Shown here: piece by piece, positions 1-13,080 of the stretch | Numbering within the stretch: the stretch's first letter is position 1 | Layout of the letters: each line of letters starts with the position of its first letter | Origin: Hofstenia miamia | Lineage: Eukaryota > Xenacoelomorpha > Acoela | Assembly (NCBI GenBank): GCA_004352715.1 | Contig: SCFE01000019.1 | Coordinates: forward strand, 735,194 to 799,193 | DNA: 64,000 bases | Reading direction: 5' to 3' | The notes under the pieces: model-generated | Seen by the model: only the letters and a program-made list of their open reading frames with translations | Database searches by the model: none | What the model was told of the DNA's origin: nothing | Made by a program: the position numbers and the translations under genes

Positions 1-411
1 AAAAAAATCGTATTTAATGAATAAGTCTTTTATTGTAAATATCGATTTGTTTATAAATGTCATGTCTCTGTAAATATTTCTTTCTCCATTCCTATAACAA
101 CATTTTGTGGAATCAATATAAGCAGGTGCGCTTATAAAACGGCGAAGACCGTTCACATTTTTTCGCAAAATATTTTAAGCGATTATGTATTTGCAAGCTT
201 ACAAAATCTAATCCTATTTTGCAGAATTGCAATGATTTATGGGGTTCTCTACAAGTCATCTTAAAATACGCCTTCTATTCAAGAGAGAGTAGAAATAATG
301 ATTCTAATCTTACAGAAAACCACTAAAAAATTATTCACACAGTAGCTTTATATAATATTTAGATAGTTTTGAAAGGGGGTACCTGTCACCTTAGAATAGT
401 GATTGAGTACA
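1..411. repeat. Direct duplicate of 11630-12039 (copy 1)
   Basis: Read base by base, this segment matches 11630-12039 with no difference I could find until the (TA)n tract, where this copy has one extra CA. Copy 2 runs into a 1000-N gap at the same (TA)n tract; this copy continues past it. No coding sequence is apparent. Near-identity over 400 bp in otherwise diverged DNA suggests either a very recent 11.6-kb-spaced duplication or one locus placed twice by the scaffolder. Confidence 0.9.
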
Positions 412-440
412 CAATATATATATATATATATATATATATG
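412..440. repeat. (TA)n microsatellite
   Basis: A pure TA run at the end of the duplicated segment. Similar runs lie at 1312-1351, 3349-3372, 8634-8680, 17427-17496, 45256-45280 and 57958-57974, and beside most N gaps. From 440 to 900 I see nothing else. Confidence 0.95.
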
Positions 441-901
441 CTATGGTTTTTAAAAGTCTAGTGAGTAAATGTAGTTTTTAGAAGCATTAAGTGAGTGTAT
501 GTGATTATTGCTGTTTAAGCTAGTTGGACTTGCTTAATATGTTTTTGAGAGCAAGATATAGTATAATATTTCAAATATATTGCTATTGCAGACGCAATAA
601 TGAATTTATCTGCCGTGGGATTCAACATTCTGAGCCTGTTGTATTCTTCAATCAAGATTTGCCAAAAAATTATAAAATTTTCTATTGCAAATAATCCAAA
701 GAATTATTTTGATTACTACTAATATAAGTATAACAAAAAAGTTAATTCTGATACACCCACAAACTATGCCACTGATTGATATTTCAAAGGACTTACCATT
801 TGTAGTATTGATGTAATCTTTGGCTGAAGGATCTTCCGGAGACTTGCATACTTTGTTTCGTATTTCTAAAATTTCCGTTTATGCAAATACATAGGTATAT
901 A

Positions 902-1312
902 CCGTATTTACCCGTGTATAAGCCGCAACTTTTTCCACGAAAAATTGCTCCCAAAGCGGAGGTGCGGCTTATATACGGAAGCACTTGAAAAACATCTCGC
1001 GAAGATACTTAATTTGCACATATATTGTAAACTAAATGAAGAATTTATGGGTTTTAAAATGAACTCTTAGTAATAATTGAAGATACGTCAGTACTTTACT
1101 TGTTACAGTTATTAAATTATTAAATACACGAATCGGACTTAAAATTTCACTTAAAAGTTGTAAGAAATATCTGAATAATATAAATTAACAATGTTTCATT
1201 GATTCAGTGCTTGTGGATTTTTATTTTGATCAAAAAACTTTTTTTCCTAAAAATCTTCTCCCAAACTCGAGGTGCGGCTTTACGGATGCGGCTTATACAT
1301 GGGTAAATACGA
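902..1312. mobile_element. MITE-like element, ends of the type cgtatttacccRtgtataagccgca
   Basis: The left end (903-929) and right end (1286-1311) are inverted copies about 25 bp long with one or two mismatches, reading inward as cgtatttaccc-gtgtataagccgca. Just inside each end lies a second partial copy, gaggtgcggctt, preceded by ctcccaaa. The interior is AT-rich and non-coding. The element is embedded in TA-rich DNA, so a TA target duplication is possible but cannot be proven. Superfamily not assigned. Confidence 0.75.
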
Positions 1313-1352
1313 TATATATATGTATATATATATATACCGATATATATATATA

Positions 1353-2950
1353 AAGTTCAATTTATGAATTTATATTGCAAGATCACACTATGTTACTTTA
1401 TTTTGTAATGAGATTATTTTAATGTATAATTTTTTTACTGTCAAACTACAGCTTCATGGAAATTTGGTTTGCATTATAGATTATGTTCAAGTTAAAATAT
1501 CAAGATAATCTTTAACACCATTCAAGACCTCGTATGCCTAAGCTTATCTTTGTTTCCATTTCAACATAATATTTCTTTTGTAATCTAGGGACCATAACAT
1601 CTGTAAGATACAAAGATGGAAAGTAGATCTTTAAAAATACATTATTACAGTAATATTGCAATTGAAACTACATAGAAGATATGTCTGATAGCGTAGTCAA
1701 CTAGTTATAAATTCATGAGAAATTTTCAGGTCTTCTCAGAATAAATTTTGACAACTTAATTATTGTCGTCTTGCATTAAAAAGAATTTCCACTAACAAAC
1801 AGGTCATAGACTATCAAAATTCTCACAATCGGCCTTTATTATTCCCGACAATTTCGATTTTGTCGAGATCAGATAATTTGTTTGACCATCCATAAACTAC
1901 AAAGTGCTCTAGATTTCGTGGTATGCAGATTACCTTGATATACACTTCTTAATTATGTAATGCTAATCAATGTACGTCTTCATTTGATTTTGAGAATCGC
2001 CCAATTTCGGCTTCTTAATATTGTCGCTAAAATATAAGAGTATTGTTTAAACAAATGTTTCGCACAGTGAATTCGTTTCAATGTTTAATTGCCGGAGCAC
2101 ATGAGAAAATTTTTACATTTAACTCTTAGCGATTGCTGAGTTAAAAATTCTGTGTTTGATTTTAATTGTTTAATTACACTTTAGATAAAGGCAAATATTT
2201 AGAAAATTTAGTATATTTGTCGTACTGTCCTTGTCCTTTTACAATTACATAAATCATTTCTTAATAAATATTTACTGACTCTGTGTTTAGCAGCTGATCA
2301 TAAATCCTTAATAGGCCTAAATCTTGTTTATGTTAATTGAAAGACAATATGCAGCATACTGCTTCGCTTACATTTGTCTGACGGCAAAAATCCCAGTGCA
2401 CAATATACAGAAGTCCTTAAACGCTTATTTTAATTTTGTTAGCAGCGTTCCGATGCAAATCAACAGCATTCATTTAATCAAATGTGTTCACTACACACGC
2501 AGAACTACAAACTAACCATTTAGCATTTTCGAGACCAAAATCAGCGGGCTTTAACATATTAAAATGCTTAATGTAAAAGAACACTTAAAAACAGCACCAG
2601 TTTCGTCCAAATAATAAGATTAGATACCAAATAAGTAAAAACAAACCCTTAACAAAAGATTTTGAATTATCAAGTATGGAAGAACTATAATTTTATTAAA
2701 CGTGATTACAAATAACTATCGCATCTTCAGGCAACTCATCAGAAGTAAATCTTTGTTTATTCGTGCTCCGTTTTGTGAAATTACACGAAAGTAAAAGAAA
2801 AATTATTTTAAAATATGCTTTTGTTATTTCTAATGACTACTTTGCGCATAACAATGAAAATTCGAAAATAAAACATTCAAAGAGCACGAATTCATCGATG
2901 GAAATTGTTCATTTTAAAATGCTAATTGTTATCTTATCACCGAGGACATC
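1353..2950. other. AT-rich non-coding stretch
   Basis: I see no convincing gene, RNA gene or repeat structure here. The short open frames of about 63 codons near 2324 and 2763 have no recognisable domain, splice context or biased composition and look like chance. Confidence 0.6.
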
Positions 2951-3256
2951 TTAAGCAAAGTTGGAAGTGGATCGGGTCAATCCACGCGGGTATATCTGAA
3001 ACTAACCCGGGTCGGGTTGAAATGCATCTGTGCGGATTGCGGGTCAGGTCGGAAATTTCATAGTTCTGAAAAAGTCTTCATTTTTTGAGTAAAACTTTGC
3101 TTTTTGGCTGAGTTTAGTTTTTTTCTGTTGATTGATTTATTCTTTCCTTTATTTTTTTCTAAGAAAAGTGCTGCGGGCTGTTGCGGGTTGACGACATTTT
3201 TGCGGGTTGCGGGTCGAGTTACAAAATCCTGAACTGCTTCCAACCATGTTCTTAAC
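2951..3256. mobile_element. Small element with iterated gcgggttgcgggtc ends
   Basis: Two GC-richer blocks flank an AT-rich centre. The left block (about 2970-3055) carries cgggtc/cgggtt motifs, as does the right block (about 3170-3230). The outer sequences are inverted relative to each other around the shared core gttggaag (left) and cttccaac (right), with cttaag/cttaac just outside. This fits a short non-autonomous DNA element. No open frame of note. Confidence 0.55.
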
Positions 3257-3372
3257 TAAATTTAAGACATCCTTGCTTAACGTATAAGAAAATTTAAAAT
3301 TTTTCTAACAGCGATGTATGCTAAAAATTTTTATCATGGAAGGTTATCAAAATATATATATATATATATATA

Positions 3373-5460
3373 GACTAAGATTAAATGTCGTTAAATATTC
3401 ACTAAATTTATTCAAGCAAGTCAATCAAAGATCAGATCTTTCCCATGCGACAGTAGAAAGGACAGCCCAACGAGTTACGAATAAATCAAAGTGAGGCATT
3501 CATTGAATTGAAATATAGACATACTTATCAAAATTCGAAAATGGAAAATAAAAATGACGAGTCATTAGTTGGAGGAGATAATCAGTATTTACTGTATTAG
3601 TTTTTGAAAATTTGCAAATTTGGTTGCTTAAATTAGTTGTTTTAACGGCTTCAGCAGTAATTAGTAATTAGGAAATAATAATTTTGAAATGTTAATCTAC
3701 GCGTTTACATTAATTTTAACTTAACAGCTTACTTTAAATTGTGGAATTCGAAACACTTAACCGTGAGTATTATGCAAATCATTAAGGGAAATGATTTAAG
3801 AAGATATTCATGGTTGAACTTTAATATATCAGTTCGCAGTATTGCTTCAATGTTAACCATGTAAAATTTTGAACATCTTTTAAAACATTCTTTTACACGC
3901 AGAAAAATATAAAATCAGATAATTATCGTACATATGTTAATATTCAATATAGAAAAAGCACGAAGTAACGATGATGTAAAAGGAATACAAAGATAAAATT
4001 CAATCAAGAGATGACAGGGCGGCTCGCTCTTTGGTAGGTGGATATGAGGCAGGGGGATATAGAGGAGTGCATCAAATGTTTGTAGTCAAATTCAATAACA
4101 TGGGCGGTCTTCACCAACATGCACCTTCTCCAAAATTACCAGCAACACATCTGTAACTTCTCAAAATCTAACACAATTTTTCGTAATTTTAAAATTTCAT
4201 TGATTTTAGCAAGATTTTTGCATTTTGGGATGATGCTTGATTTTCTTGAATTTTATCAAAATATTCAAAAAATTTGACGAGTTGGCACACATTCTAAAAT
4301 TTATGTGAACATTTTATACTTTACTTAATCCTATATCATTTAAAAGGAACTAAAGATTTCTCATTTGTAAGGTACAATGAAATCCTATAACTTGAAATAC
4401 ATAATGTATTCAATTTAGTGCATATTTTCGCGAAAAATATTACACAAAAATACCGTCCTTTCTAAAAATAATCCTATTTTGTTGAAAAATTGGATGAAAT
4501 TTCACACAATTGCCCACTATCAATATTACTACTTTGGGCTAAAAACAATGAAATAATTAAAATTTATTAAAAATTCAGTTGGATCTTGAGAAGTTGCAGA
4601 AATTGTATATTTTCATTTTTGGAGTCAGTAAATGATAGTTAAGTTCACGCATAGTTTTGAATTTAAAAAGTTAAAAGTTCAATACTTTTTAACCAGTACT
4701 GAGTTATGCATTTTATCTTACATTGGGCCTCCTCTAAAAATATTTCTGTATCCGCCAATGACATGAAGCAATGTTTATCTTAGGAGGTACTTATGGAGTA
4801 AAAATACTTTCCTATTGAAAACTACAAAAAATCTTTTACAATCTAATTGCGTGGGACAATATTAATACAAGCCTGAACCCTTTATTGTGGAGTAGGGCAT
4901 GCCCTTGGTGGTTGGGCGGAGGGGGAAATCCTTTCCGGTTCCATATATGATCCAATCTTACTTATTTGCTACTCCAAAAACCTATAAGCCTCAGTACAAA
5001 AATTATCTGTCATTATTCATAAATTTTGGAAAGTGGAGGTGTTAAAATATTTATAATGATTTTATGTACGTCCATCAACAGTTGCTTAATGCTATGATCG
5101 ATAAATACGCCTATGAAAAATGAATTTTAGATATTGGGTGCATTGAAAACACTACTTTTAGTATCATGATTTTGTTTGCAAATGCATTAAACAAGTATAA
5201 TAACTCGATAGAAACTTTTATAAGGTGAGAGAAAACATACGAAAAACACATAAATGCAACAGAAAATGCCTTTTTAATCGCACTTTGTCATTTTATCAAG
5301 GTTTTCAACTTCCCAACTGTTCAGTCATTTATTGCATCTGAATTATTGTAAACTTCTAATTGGACAAGGTATTTTTAAGATAATTTGACGAATAAAAAAT
5401 TCATTCTTACTTGGGAAAATCTTTATAATTTTGGGTGAATAATTATAAATAATTACCAAT
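3373..5460. other. AT-rich non-coding stretch
   Basis: No gene or structured repeat recognised. Confidence 0.55.
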
Positions 5461-5463
5461 TTT

Positions 5464-5905
5464 CGTTAGTACGGTAACGGTACGGAAGGAACTGTATACT
5501 GCCAGTAACGGTGCGGTGTATATTATTCCACAGGAACTTGCTGAAACGGGTCTGGGAAATTAAAAAAAATCAAAATTTTTCTTTAAAAATAACAGTTAAG
5601 TTATGTGTTCAGGTCGCTCACGTTGGTCAGTCACCGTTTTTACCCCTTTTGATTAGAGCACGTCAGTTTTGGTAGCCTTAAGTGTAAATATTCTTTGAAA
5701 CAACTTCCTTAGCAAAGGTAATCGATCTTTCTGACTCGATCAGTACGTAAAAGCGTGCTTTTATCATAAAAATTTGCCCCCAAATAAGAAATCGATCCTT
5801 GTATTTTATCTGAATTCCGTTTTACTAAGAAATTATACCAGCGGTAAAGGTACGGTATTTCCAACAATAAATACCGTCGGTAAGAGTAAGGAAAATGTAT
5901 ACCGC
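5464..5905. mobile_element. Small element with iterated cggtacggta ends
   Basis: The left block (5467-5520) contains acggtaacggtacgg and related motifs. The right block (5838-5905) contains the complementary ggtacggta, accgtcggta and ataccgccg motifs. About 320 bp of AT-rich non-coding DNA separates them. The architecture matches the other iterated-end elements in this window, but the exact ends and any target duplication are not resolved. Confidence 0.5.
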
Positions 5906-6301
5906 CGAATCCTACTACGCACTGTTCAAATCTCGATCGAGAGTCTTGGCTAATCTCGTTGACATTTGTGTTAAAAATTACTTGAAAGCATCAACTTTTT
6001 TTCAATGAAAACTAATATTTTTAAGAACTTCCAAATTCTTTCAAAACGAACTTTATGGGTCGCTCTGATCTTCCTCATACCCAATGTTCAGAAAACCGCT
6101 AACCTAAACAATTTCTAATTCTACAAGATAGACATACCAAGACGGGTTATGTTGAAGTGCTCGGTACACACGAGAGCGAAAAAATTGTGAAAAGCCGACC
6201 ACGCGCATATTTAAAATGAAACTGAAAATTTAAAGCAAATACAACCTATAATAATGATGATTTAATTACCTATATAGAAAATTAACTTATAAATATGATA
6301 C

Positions 6302-6722
6302 CTTCCTCGATATATTGAAGCGAGTCACATGCATCTTTGGTCAGAACAAAGCCGTTGTCAATAGTAACATTCACAAGTCTCATGGAAGCATTTTCATTTT
6401 CTATTAAGGCATTTGAAGAAATCAGAATTTGATAATTTGTGGAATTGTACGTCTCCAAACTACGCAGCGCTTCTGCAAAACTCTCCAACTCATTTCCTAC
6501 ATAATGGAGACTGAATGCTGGCGGAACCGGTTTGTGAGTCAAGTAATGGTCCATAACTATTCCAATACTACACAGAATTAATAATATTACCAGCAAAATC
6601 CAGCACACACACAGTCCCAATGCCTTCAGACGATCTGACTTACTAGGCACCTCAAAACCAGTTTTGGAATTTTCAATTTTCACATCTTGCTTCACTTTCT
6701 CGTAAGTGGCCTTATTTGACAT
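6302..6722 (-). CDS. Candidate first coding exon, type II membrane protein of unknown family
   Basis: Seen: on the minus strand a strong acceptor (pyrimidine tract ending cag-like tttttag at 6725-6724) is followed by ATG at 6722. The frame stays open to a good donor (gaaG|gtatca, exon end 6302), leaving one base over. The encoded ~140 residues begin MSNKATYEKVKQD, with a charged cytoplasmic-type segment of about 40 residues. Then comes one hydrophobic span (LCVCWILLVILLILCSIGIV), then an extracellular-type region with three N-glycosylation sequons (NST, NAS, NVT). Inference: a signal-anchor surface protein. The open frame extends upstream to 6824, but the acceptor just before the inner ATG makes the inner start more likely. 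I do not recognise the family and did not find the next exon. Confidence 0.5.
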
Positions 6723-6829
6723 TCTAAAAAGTTGAAATATTAAAACCTTTTTTTTTCCAATTACATAAATCAACCGAGTCATAGTTCGTAGAAAATAAAA
6801 TTGAATTATAGAAATATTAGGCACACTGT

Positions 6830-8629
6830 TGTTAATTTTGAAGTTCGTTATTCAAAGAAAAGCGCAAGACGTCTTATATTTTATACAAAGGCATACGAAA
6901 GGAAGTAAAGCTTCCTTTCTCTGAAGGTGATTTTCAATGAAGATATTACTGCTAATGAGTAACTAGAAATTTCTCATTACTCACTGTAATCTACGCACTG
7001 AATGTAGCATTAACAACGACTGAAGTAAAACATTAATTATTTTTTTTTATATATTACTTTCACAACTTTAGCAAAATTGTAATTTTGCAGTCAGAAAAAA
7101 CCAGCCTATTTAAATGCATTTGAGCATTTGTTAGCATATCTTTGCAAAAATCACTCAAATATTAAACTTGCAGAATCAGTATGCCAATGCAGATTACGAA
7201 GGAACTAAAACAGGAATGAAAGTTCCCTTAAAAATGAATAAGCAATGAATTGTATTAATGCAATACAAGGTTAAATTCAGATTAGTAAATGCATTAGCAG
7301 TTTAACCACTAAGTGCAGTAAGAAGTAAAAATTTATGTATTAACACTTTCATGCTTAGATTTGAGTATACATTGTGCATTCTAATTCAAAAAGTTAATTA
7401 TTCATAAATTGAAGATATAAATTCAGTAAAAAATTTTTATCAGAGCAAATTTTAAATAAAAATCGTGTTTAGAAGTCTTTGATGGAAACTGCAGGTGCAT
7501 ACAGGTGCTTTAAATTTTAAATTGGATTTATTAATGTAAATATATTCGCCCACAAATATAAATTGACTTTGCGTCACCTTCAGTTCAGCAGAACAGTTTC
7601 CGGTGCACTTTAGCGTAAGATCTAACATATTTCAAAATATGGGCATTTGTGTGTAAGAAATTGTATTTTAACAATAAAACGCTATCAATTATTGATAATG
7701 AGTGAATATCACATAAAATATGAAAAAATTATTGTCAGGTAGTTAGAAGTGGCGGAAAATCACACTAGCGCAAAGAAAAGGCACATCTAATTTTACGGGC
7801 TTGATCAGTGTTCGTAACTCATTTTGCGGTTCCTACGATAATCTTATCTCATATTCATTACAATCTCAATTCTTCTGAAAAGGAAATACTCGATACTATT
7901 ATTTTAGCTAGTAGAAATATTAATTTAGCATATCCTAGTATTTGTTGTTAATTAGATATTGCTAAAAATATTTTCTTCACAAAAGTGTCTACATGTTCAA
8001 AGTGTAAAAGTACGAATTTGAGTGCATTGCGAAAACTTTGAATCGCTGATCTTAGATCTTTGAACTACGCTGATCTTAACTCTTGGCATTCGAGTTAGAA
8101 AAAATTGTGTAAAGTAGTAACTACTTGCTTATGCAAGTCACCTAAGTGAACATATATCTTATTATTCTCACTTGCTAAATATTTACTATAAATTTAGTCA
8201 ATAACTGACCACTTACATAAATGACAATTATATACCGTGCTGAGCTCTTTCAAAATTAGAAATGATTGAAAATCTAATGTGCTATTTGTTTGTGCCAATC
8301 AGAACATTTTCATCATTTAAGAAGGTATGTAGAGAAAAGTATTGTGACTCTAATCTCTAGAATTTCGCTGCATGGAAGCAAATATTCTCAATAAGTGGGA
8401 CAATGATTCAACTATTTACATTCACCATGACGTTGGGATTTAAACCTCCAATCATCCACAGATGAAGACACACTAGTCATACTTTCTGTGCATAAACCAT
8501 GGATTATCCTTTATTTAAACTCTACTGCTTGTTTTCACGCAATATGGGTTTGTCAATACCCCACAGTTTCCTATTGGGTTAAAGATAGCTGAACATGTTG
8601 ACAATAAATTAAAATTTGCAAAATGAAGC

Positions 8630-8682
<53 letters not shown>

Positions 8683-9960
8683 TACAAATAACGCATTTTT
8701 ACTAAGTTAATTAGGCCTACTCTAAATATTGTATCTTCTTACATTTCTAAAAAATTTCTGTTGTATAGGCATTCGATATATTGTAATTGATTTGTTAACT
8801 TATTTCTTTGTAACTAATAACTCAGGTGTAAAATATAATGAAAATATTTTGAAAATTCTCAATTAGGCTACAATCCGTTTGTGATTTGCATTTCGTCAGA
8901 CTATTATTAACATTATTGTCAAAGATTTATTCATTCAAAATTTGTAGAAACTTTGTCGAAATGCATTTTGCTCTGAACACAAAAAAATATTGGCCAACTA
9001 GATTTTGGCCAAATCTGTGACATGCTTAAAATGAAATTTTCGTAAAAAAATGTTTGTACTGGCATATTAATCACAAAACTTTAAAGTTACAAAATGTCGA
9101 AATATATTTCTACCTTTATAACATTTCTATATGTTCTAGTAAATTGTAATAATTTAGAATTCTGTTTAACAGTTAAAAAACGTTTAAATAATAAATATAA
9201 TGCAGGTGTCAATGTATGTTTAACTCACAGAATTCCATATACATGTACCTGAGAAGTTCCTGCATTAACTGACCAGGTGTTCAACTAGTAAACTAATTAT
9301 CTAAATTTATTAAAATTCTACTTACAAATATTTTAGTAAATACAAAATTGTAGAAAATAAGCAATTTCAAAATTAAAGAGTAAATCATTACTAAAACATG
9401 TTTACAGACACACAGAAGACAAAGAGATTAAAGCAGCTATAAACATTCTAATAATCCTCCACGGTGAATGTCACTCTTCACATCGGGACACCAATATATG
9501 TATTAAAATTGCAACAATATGTGACCTTATTTTAGCAATATTGGATTAGTAATGGATTTAGTTAGAAATTCAAATACAAAATACAATACAGCGTTATTAG
9601 ATGTAGTGACCAGAGAGAAGATTTCAAAGCTTAAGTAATTTGATCAAATTAGTACTCAAGAGAAAGAGTAAACATCCAGTTATCACTAATATTATTTACA
9701 AATTAAATAGTACGTAAGGTATTACTGTGCAAAAACTTTTCAGTGTTTAAAGTTACTAAAGCCGTATGTAGGCAAACATTCTATAAGAATATTTGCAGAC
9801 AAATTTTTTCGAAAATTCTCAAAATTCCAAAAATAGGCAATTTCACATAAATAAATTATTTATACATTTCACCAACATAGTTAAATTTATATAAATTAAA
9901 GACAATTTTAAAATTTCATTAAAAGTTTATAAGAAACTATCGGCCTAACTTTTAAAGCAT
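6830..9960. other. AT-rich non-coding stretch with one (TA)n tract
   Basis: Holds a (TA)n run at 8634-8680 and otherwise nothing I can support. It could be intron if 6302-6722 and 9967-10353 belong to one minus-strand gene, but nothing in the sequence proves that. Confidence 0.4.
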
Positions 9961-9966
9961 AGATAC

Positions 9967-10353
9967 TTAGTCGTCCTCCTCTTCAGGCATGTTTAGTATT
10001 ACTAACAAAGGTAGATCTGAGGGTTTCAAGTTTTCTAAATTTTCAATTTCTGGAATTGATGCTATAATCTCTCCGCCAGTAAAGTCACCGAGATCTAGTT
10101 TAGAACCTGTAATATTGTATTCCTTCGAGATTTTTGCAATGCCATGTTCTTCGCCTTTAGGAAATATTTGGACATGTTTACCTTTGGTATCTACAGAGCC
10201 CGCATCGAGGGATAGAATTTTAAAGTGTTTTAATCTTAGCTCCAAAATAGATTTCAAATCATTGAACTCCTGTACTGTAGAAATTTTAAACAGTGGAGAA
10301 GTAGACTTCAAAGTATCAGCTTTGGATTCAAATTCTAAATTAGATTTTAGCAT
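9967..10353 (-). CDS. Hypothetical 128-aa soluble acidic protein or terminal exon
   Basis: Seen: an open minus-strand frame of 128 codons with a Lys/Glu/Leu-rich, non-repetitive composition and an acidic C-terminus (PEEEDD, stop). It has no signal peptide and no membrane span. One NIT sequon is present. A plausible acceptor (ttgttgttcag) lies 11 bp upstream of the ATG, so the ATG could open a second exon after a 5'-UTR exon. An overlapping plus-strand frame of similar length (9989-10390) is less protein-like. The composition is better than that of the chance ORFs around it, but I recognise no family, so this could still be a chance frame or decayed gene. Confidence 0.35.
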   Translation of the reverse strand: MLKSNLEFESKADTLKSTSPLFKISTVQEFNDLKSILELRLKHFKILSLDAGSVDTKGKHVQIFPKGEEHGIAKISKEYNITGSKLDLGDFTGGEIIASIPEIENLENLKPSDLPLLVILNMPEEEDD

Positions 10354-10544
10354 GACTATTCAGTCTGAACAACAAATACATCAGATTTAAATTCTAGTTC
10401 CTAAAATGGACTAACTATTTCTATATAGTCCTTCATATATTCAGAATGATGTAAAAACTAAGCGTTATTAGAGAATATATAATTTAAATATCAGTGACGT
10501 AGCATGAAGGAATTAACTGGACCTGTAGGGTGATATTTCATTGC

Positions 10545-11526
10545 TAGGGCGAACAAAAGTAAAAAAGTCAAAATTGAAATAAAGGTCAATGTTTTTTAAA
10601 AAGTTAGAAATTTAATTGTTTTAATGTTTTAATAATGTCAAAATTTTTCAACATTTAGAATTAGGTAAGAAAATTTGAAATTTTCTTTGAGGTCAAATTT
10701 TTAGGTCCAATTTTTTGGAAGAGAAACAATGTATGAATGGTTTTCGCAAGAAACTCTTTAAGATCATGTAATACAAAACTTAAAAACATTTTTTATAGCA
10801 AAGTATCTGAGAAAATGTATGCGATTTGTACTAAAATTGTAAACAAAAGTTTAAGGGAGAGAAATCCTCTACTTATAAATCTATAAGGTCATTTCCAATT
10901 CACTTAGCTTTTAAAAATATAAATTTCTTGGTTACAAAAACATGGGAAAATATCACTGCAAAATTTTTAACTACTAAAATAGAGATAAGTTAAAGCAAAC
11001 ATTTAATTACTATTTTAATATTTTGCCAATGTTTATAAAAATGGCATTACTTAGGGTGTCATTGTTCAGAGAGCAAAAACTGCTCATAATGAGGCAATAA
11101 TGCAAAAGTTAGTTCAAGACACAAATTACTATGAATTGAATTGAACTGGTAAAATGCTTTGAGTTTCAATCAACCTTAATTTTGGATGCTTTGCCGAAAA
11201 TAAAAACTATAGATTACATGACTTAATGAATAATCGGTTCATTAAATCTTACAAAATATGGATTGCTAAGAATAGCAAGTGTTCTTCTGCTTAGATGGAA
11301 AGGCTCTTCTCAATGTTAAAAAGCATGCTTAAGACAATAAAATAATGGGCAGTTCTGCATTGCTGCTTCTTACTAACTAGTTGATTGTTTAGTATAGAAT
11401 ACACAAATTTTACAAAAGCTTAAAAATATTTAGGTCAATTTTTTAGGTAAAAAATTAAGTTTTTAAGTAAAAAAGTCAAAATTTTTAGGGCAAAATTTCA
11501 AATTTTTTAGGTAAAAAATCGCCCTA
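10545..11526. mobile_element. Non-autonomous hAT-type element with 8-bp target duplication
   Basis: Seen: the left terminus tagggcga (10545) and right terminus tcgcccta (ending 11526) are inverted, and similarity continues inward (gaNNaaaagt... against acctaaaaaa...). The flanks are ttcattgc (10537-10544) and ttcattac (11527-11534), a 7/8 match. Known: TAGGG/CAGGG termini with 8-bp duplications are hallmarks of hAT transposons. The 982-bp interior has no transposase, so this is a deletion derivative or MITE. Both ends contain repeated aggtcaaaattttt-like motifs. Confidence 0.75.
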
Positions 11527-11629
11527 TTCATTACAATCAGATAGAGGTTTGAAGACTGAAGTCCAAAGAATTACATTTTCGAATGCTCCTGAGAACTAAT
11601 ACATTTCAGTAATTGAAAATGTTGTTATG

Positions 11630-12039
11630 AAAAAAATCGTATTTAATGAATAAGTCTTTTATTGTAAATATCGATTTGTTTATAAATGTCATGTCTCTGT
11701 AAATATTTCTTTCTCCATTCCTATAACAACATTTTGTGGAATCAATATAAGCAGGTGCGCTTATAAAACGGCGAAGACCGTTCACATTTTTTCGCAAAAT
11801 ATTTTAAGCGATTATGTATTTGCAAGCTTACAAAATCTAATCCTATTTTGCAGAATTGCAATGATTTATGGGGTTCTCTACAAGTCATCTTAAAATACGC
11901 CTTCTATTCAAGAGAGAGTAGAAATAATGATTCTAATCTTACAGAAAACCACTAAAAAATTATTCACACAGTAGCTTTATATAATATTTAGATAGTTTTG
12001 AAAGGGGGTACCTGTCACCTTAGAATAGTGATTGAGTAC
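11630..12039. repeat. Direct duplicate of 1-411 (copy 2)
   Basis: See copy 1. This copy ends in a (TA)n tract that abuts the 1000-N gap. Confidence 0.9.
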
Positions 12040-12061
12040 AATATATATATATATATATATA

Positions 12062-13061
12062 NNNNNNNNNNNNNNNNNNNNNNNNNNNNNNNNNNNNNNN
12101 NNNNNNNNNNNNNNNNNNNNNNNNNNNNNNNNNNNNNNNNNNNNNNNNNNNNNNNNNNNNNNNNNNNNNNNNNNNNNNNNNNNNNNNNNNNNNNNNNNNN
12201 NNNNNNNNNNNNNNNNNNNNNNNNNNNNNNNNNNNNNNNNNNNNNNNNNNNNNNNNNNNNNNNNNNNNNNNNNNNNNNNNNNNNNNNNNNNNNNNNNNNN
12301 NNNNNNNNNNNNNNNNNNNNNNNNNNNNNNNNNNNNNNNNNNNNNNNNNNNNNNNNNNNNNNNNNNNNNNNNNNNNNNNNNNNNNNNNNNNNNNNNNNNN
12401 NNNNNNNNNNNNNNNNNNNNNNNNNNNNNNNNNNNNNNNNNNNNNNNNNNNNNNNNNNNNNNNNNNNNNNNNNNNNNNNNNNNNNNNNNNNNNNNNNNNN
12501 NNNNNNNNNNNNNNNNNNNNNNNNNNNNNNNNNNNNNNNNNNNNNNNNNNNNNNNNNNNNNNNNNNNNNNNNNNNNNNNNNNNNNNNNNNNNNNNNNNNN
12601 NNNNNNNNNNNNNNNNNNNNNNNNNNNNNNNNNNNNNNNNNNNNNNNNNNNNNNNNNNNNNNNNNNNNNNNNNNNNNNNNNNNNNNNNNNNNNNNNNNNN
12701 NNNNNNNNNNNNNNNNNNNNNNNNNNNNNNNNNNNNNNNNNNNNNNNNNNNNNNNNNNNNNNNNNNNNNNNNNNNNNNNNNNNNNNNNNNNNNNNNNNNN
12801 NNNNNNNNNNNNNNNNNNNNNNNNNNNNNNNNNNNNNNNNNNNNNNNNNNNNNNNNNNNNNNNNNNNNNNNNNNNNNNNNNNNNNNNNNNNNNNNNNNNN
12901 NNNNNNNNNNNNNNNNNNNNNNNNNNNNNNNNNNNNNNNNNNNNNNNNNNNNNNNNNNNNNNNNNNNNNNNNNNNNNNNNNNNNNNNNNNNNNNNNNNNN
13001 NNNNNNNNNNNNNNNNNNNNNNNNNNNNNNNNNNNNNNNNNNNNNNNNNNNNNNNNNNNNN
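12062..13061. other. Assembly gap, 1000 N
   Basis: A run of exactly 1000 N flanked on both sides by (TA)n. Open frames drawn through it are artefacts. Confidence 0.98.
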
Positions 13062-13080
13062 ATATATATATATATATATA

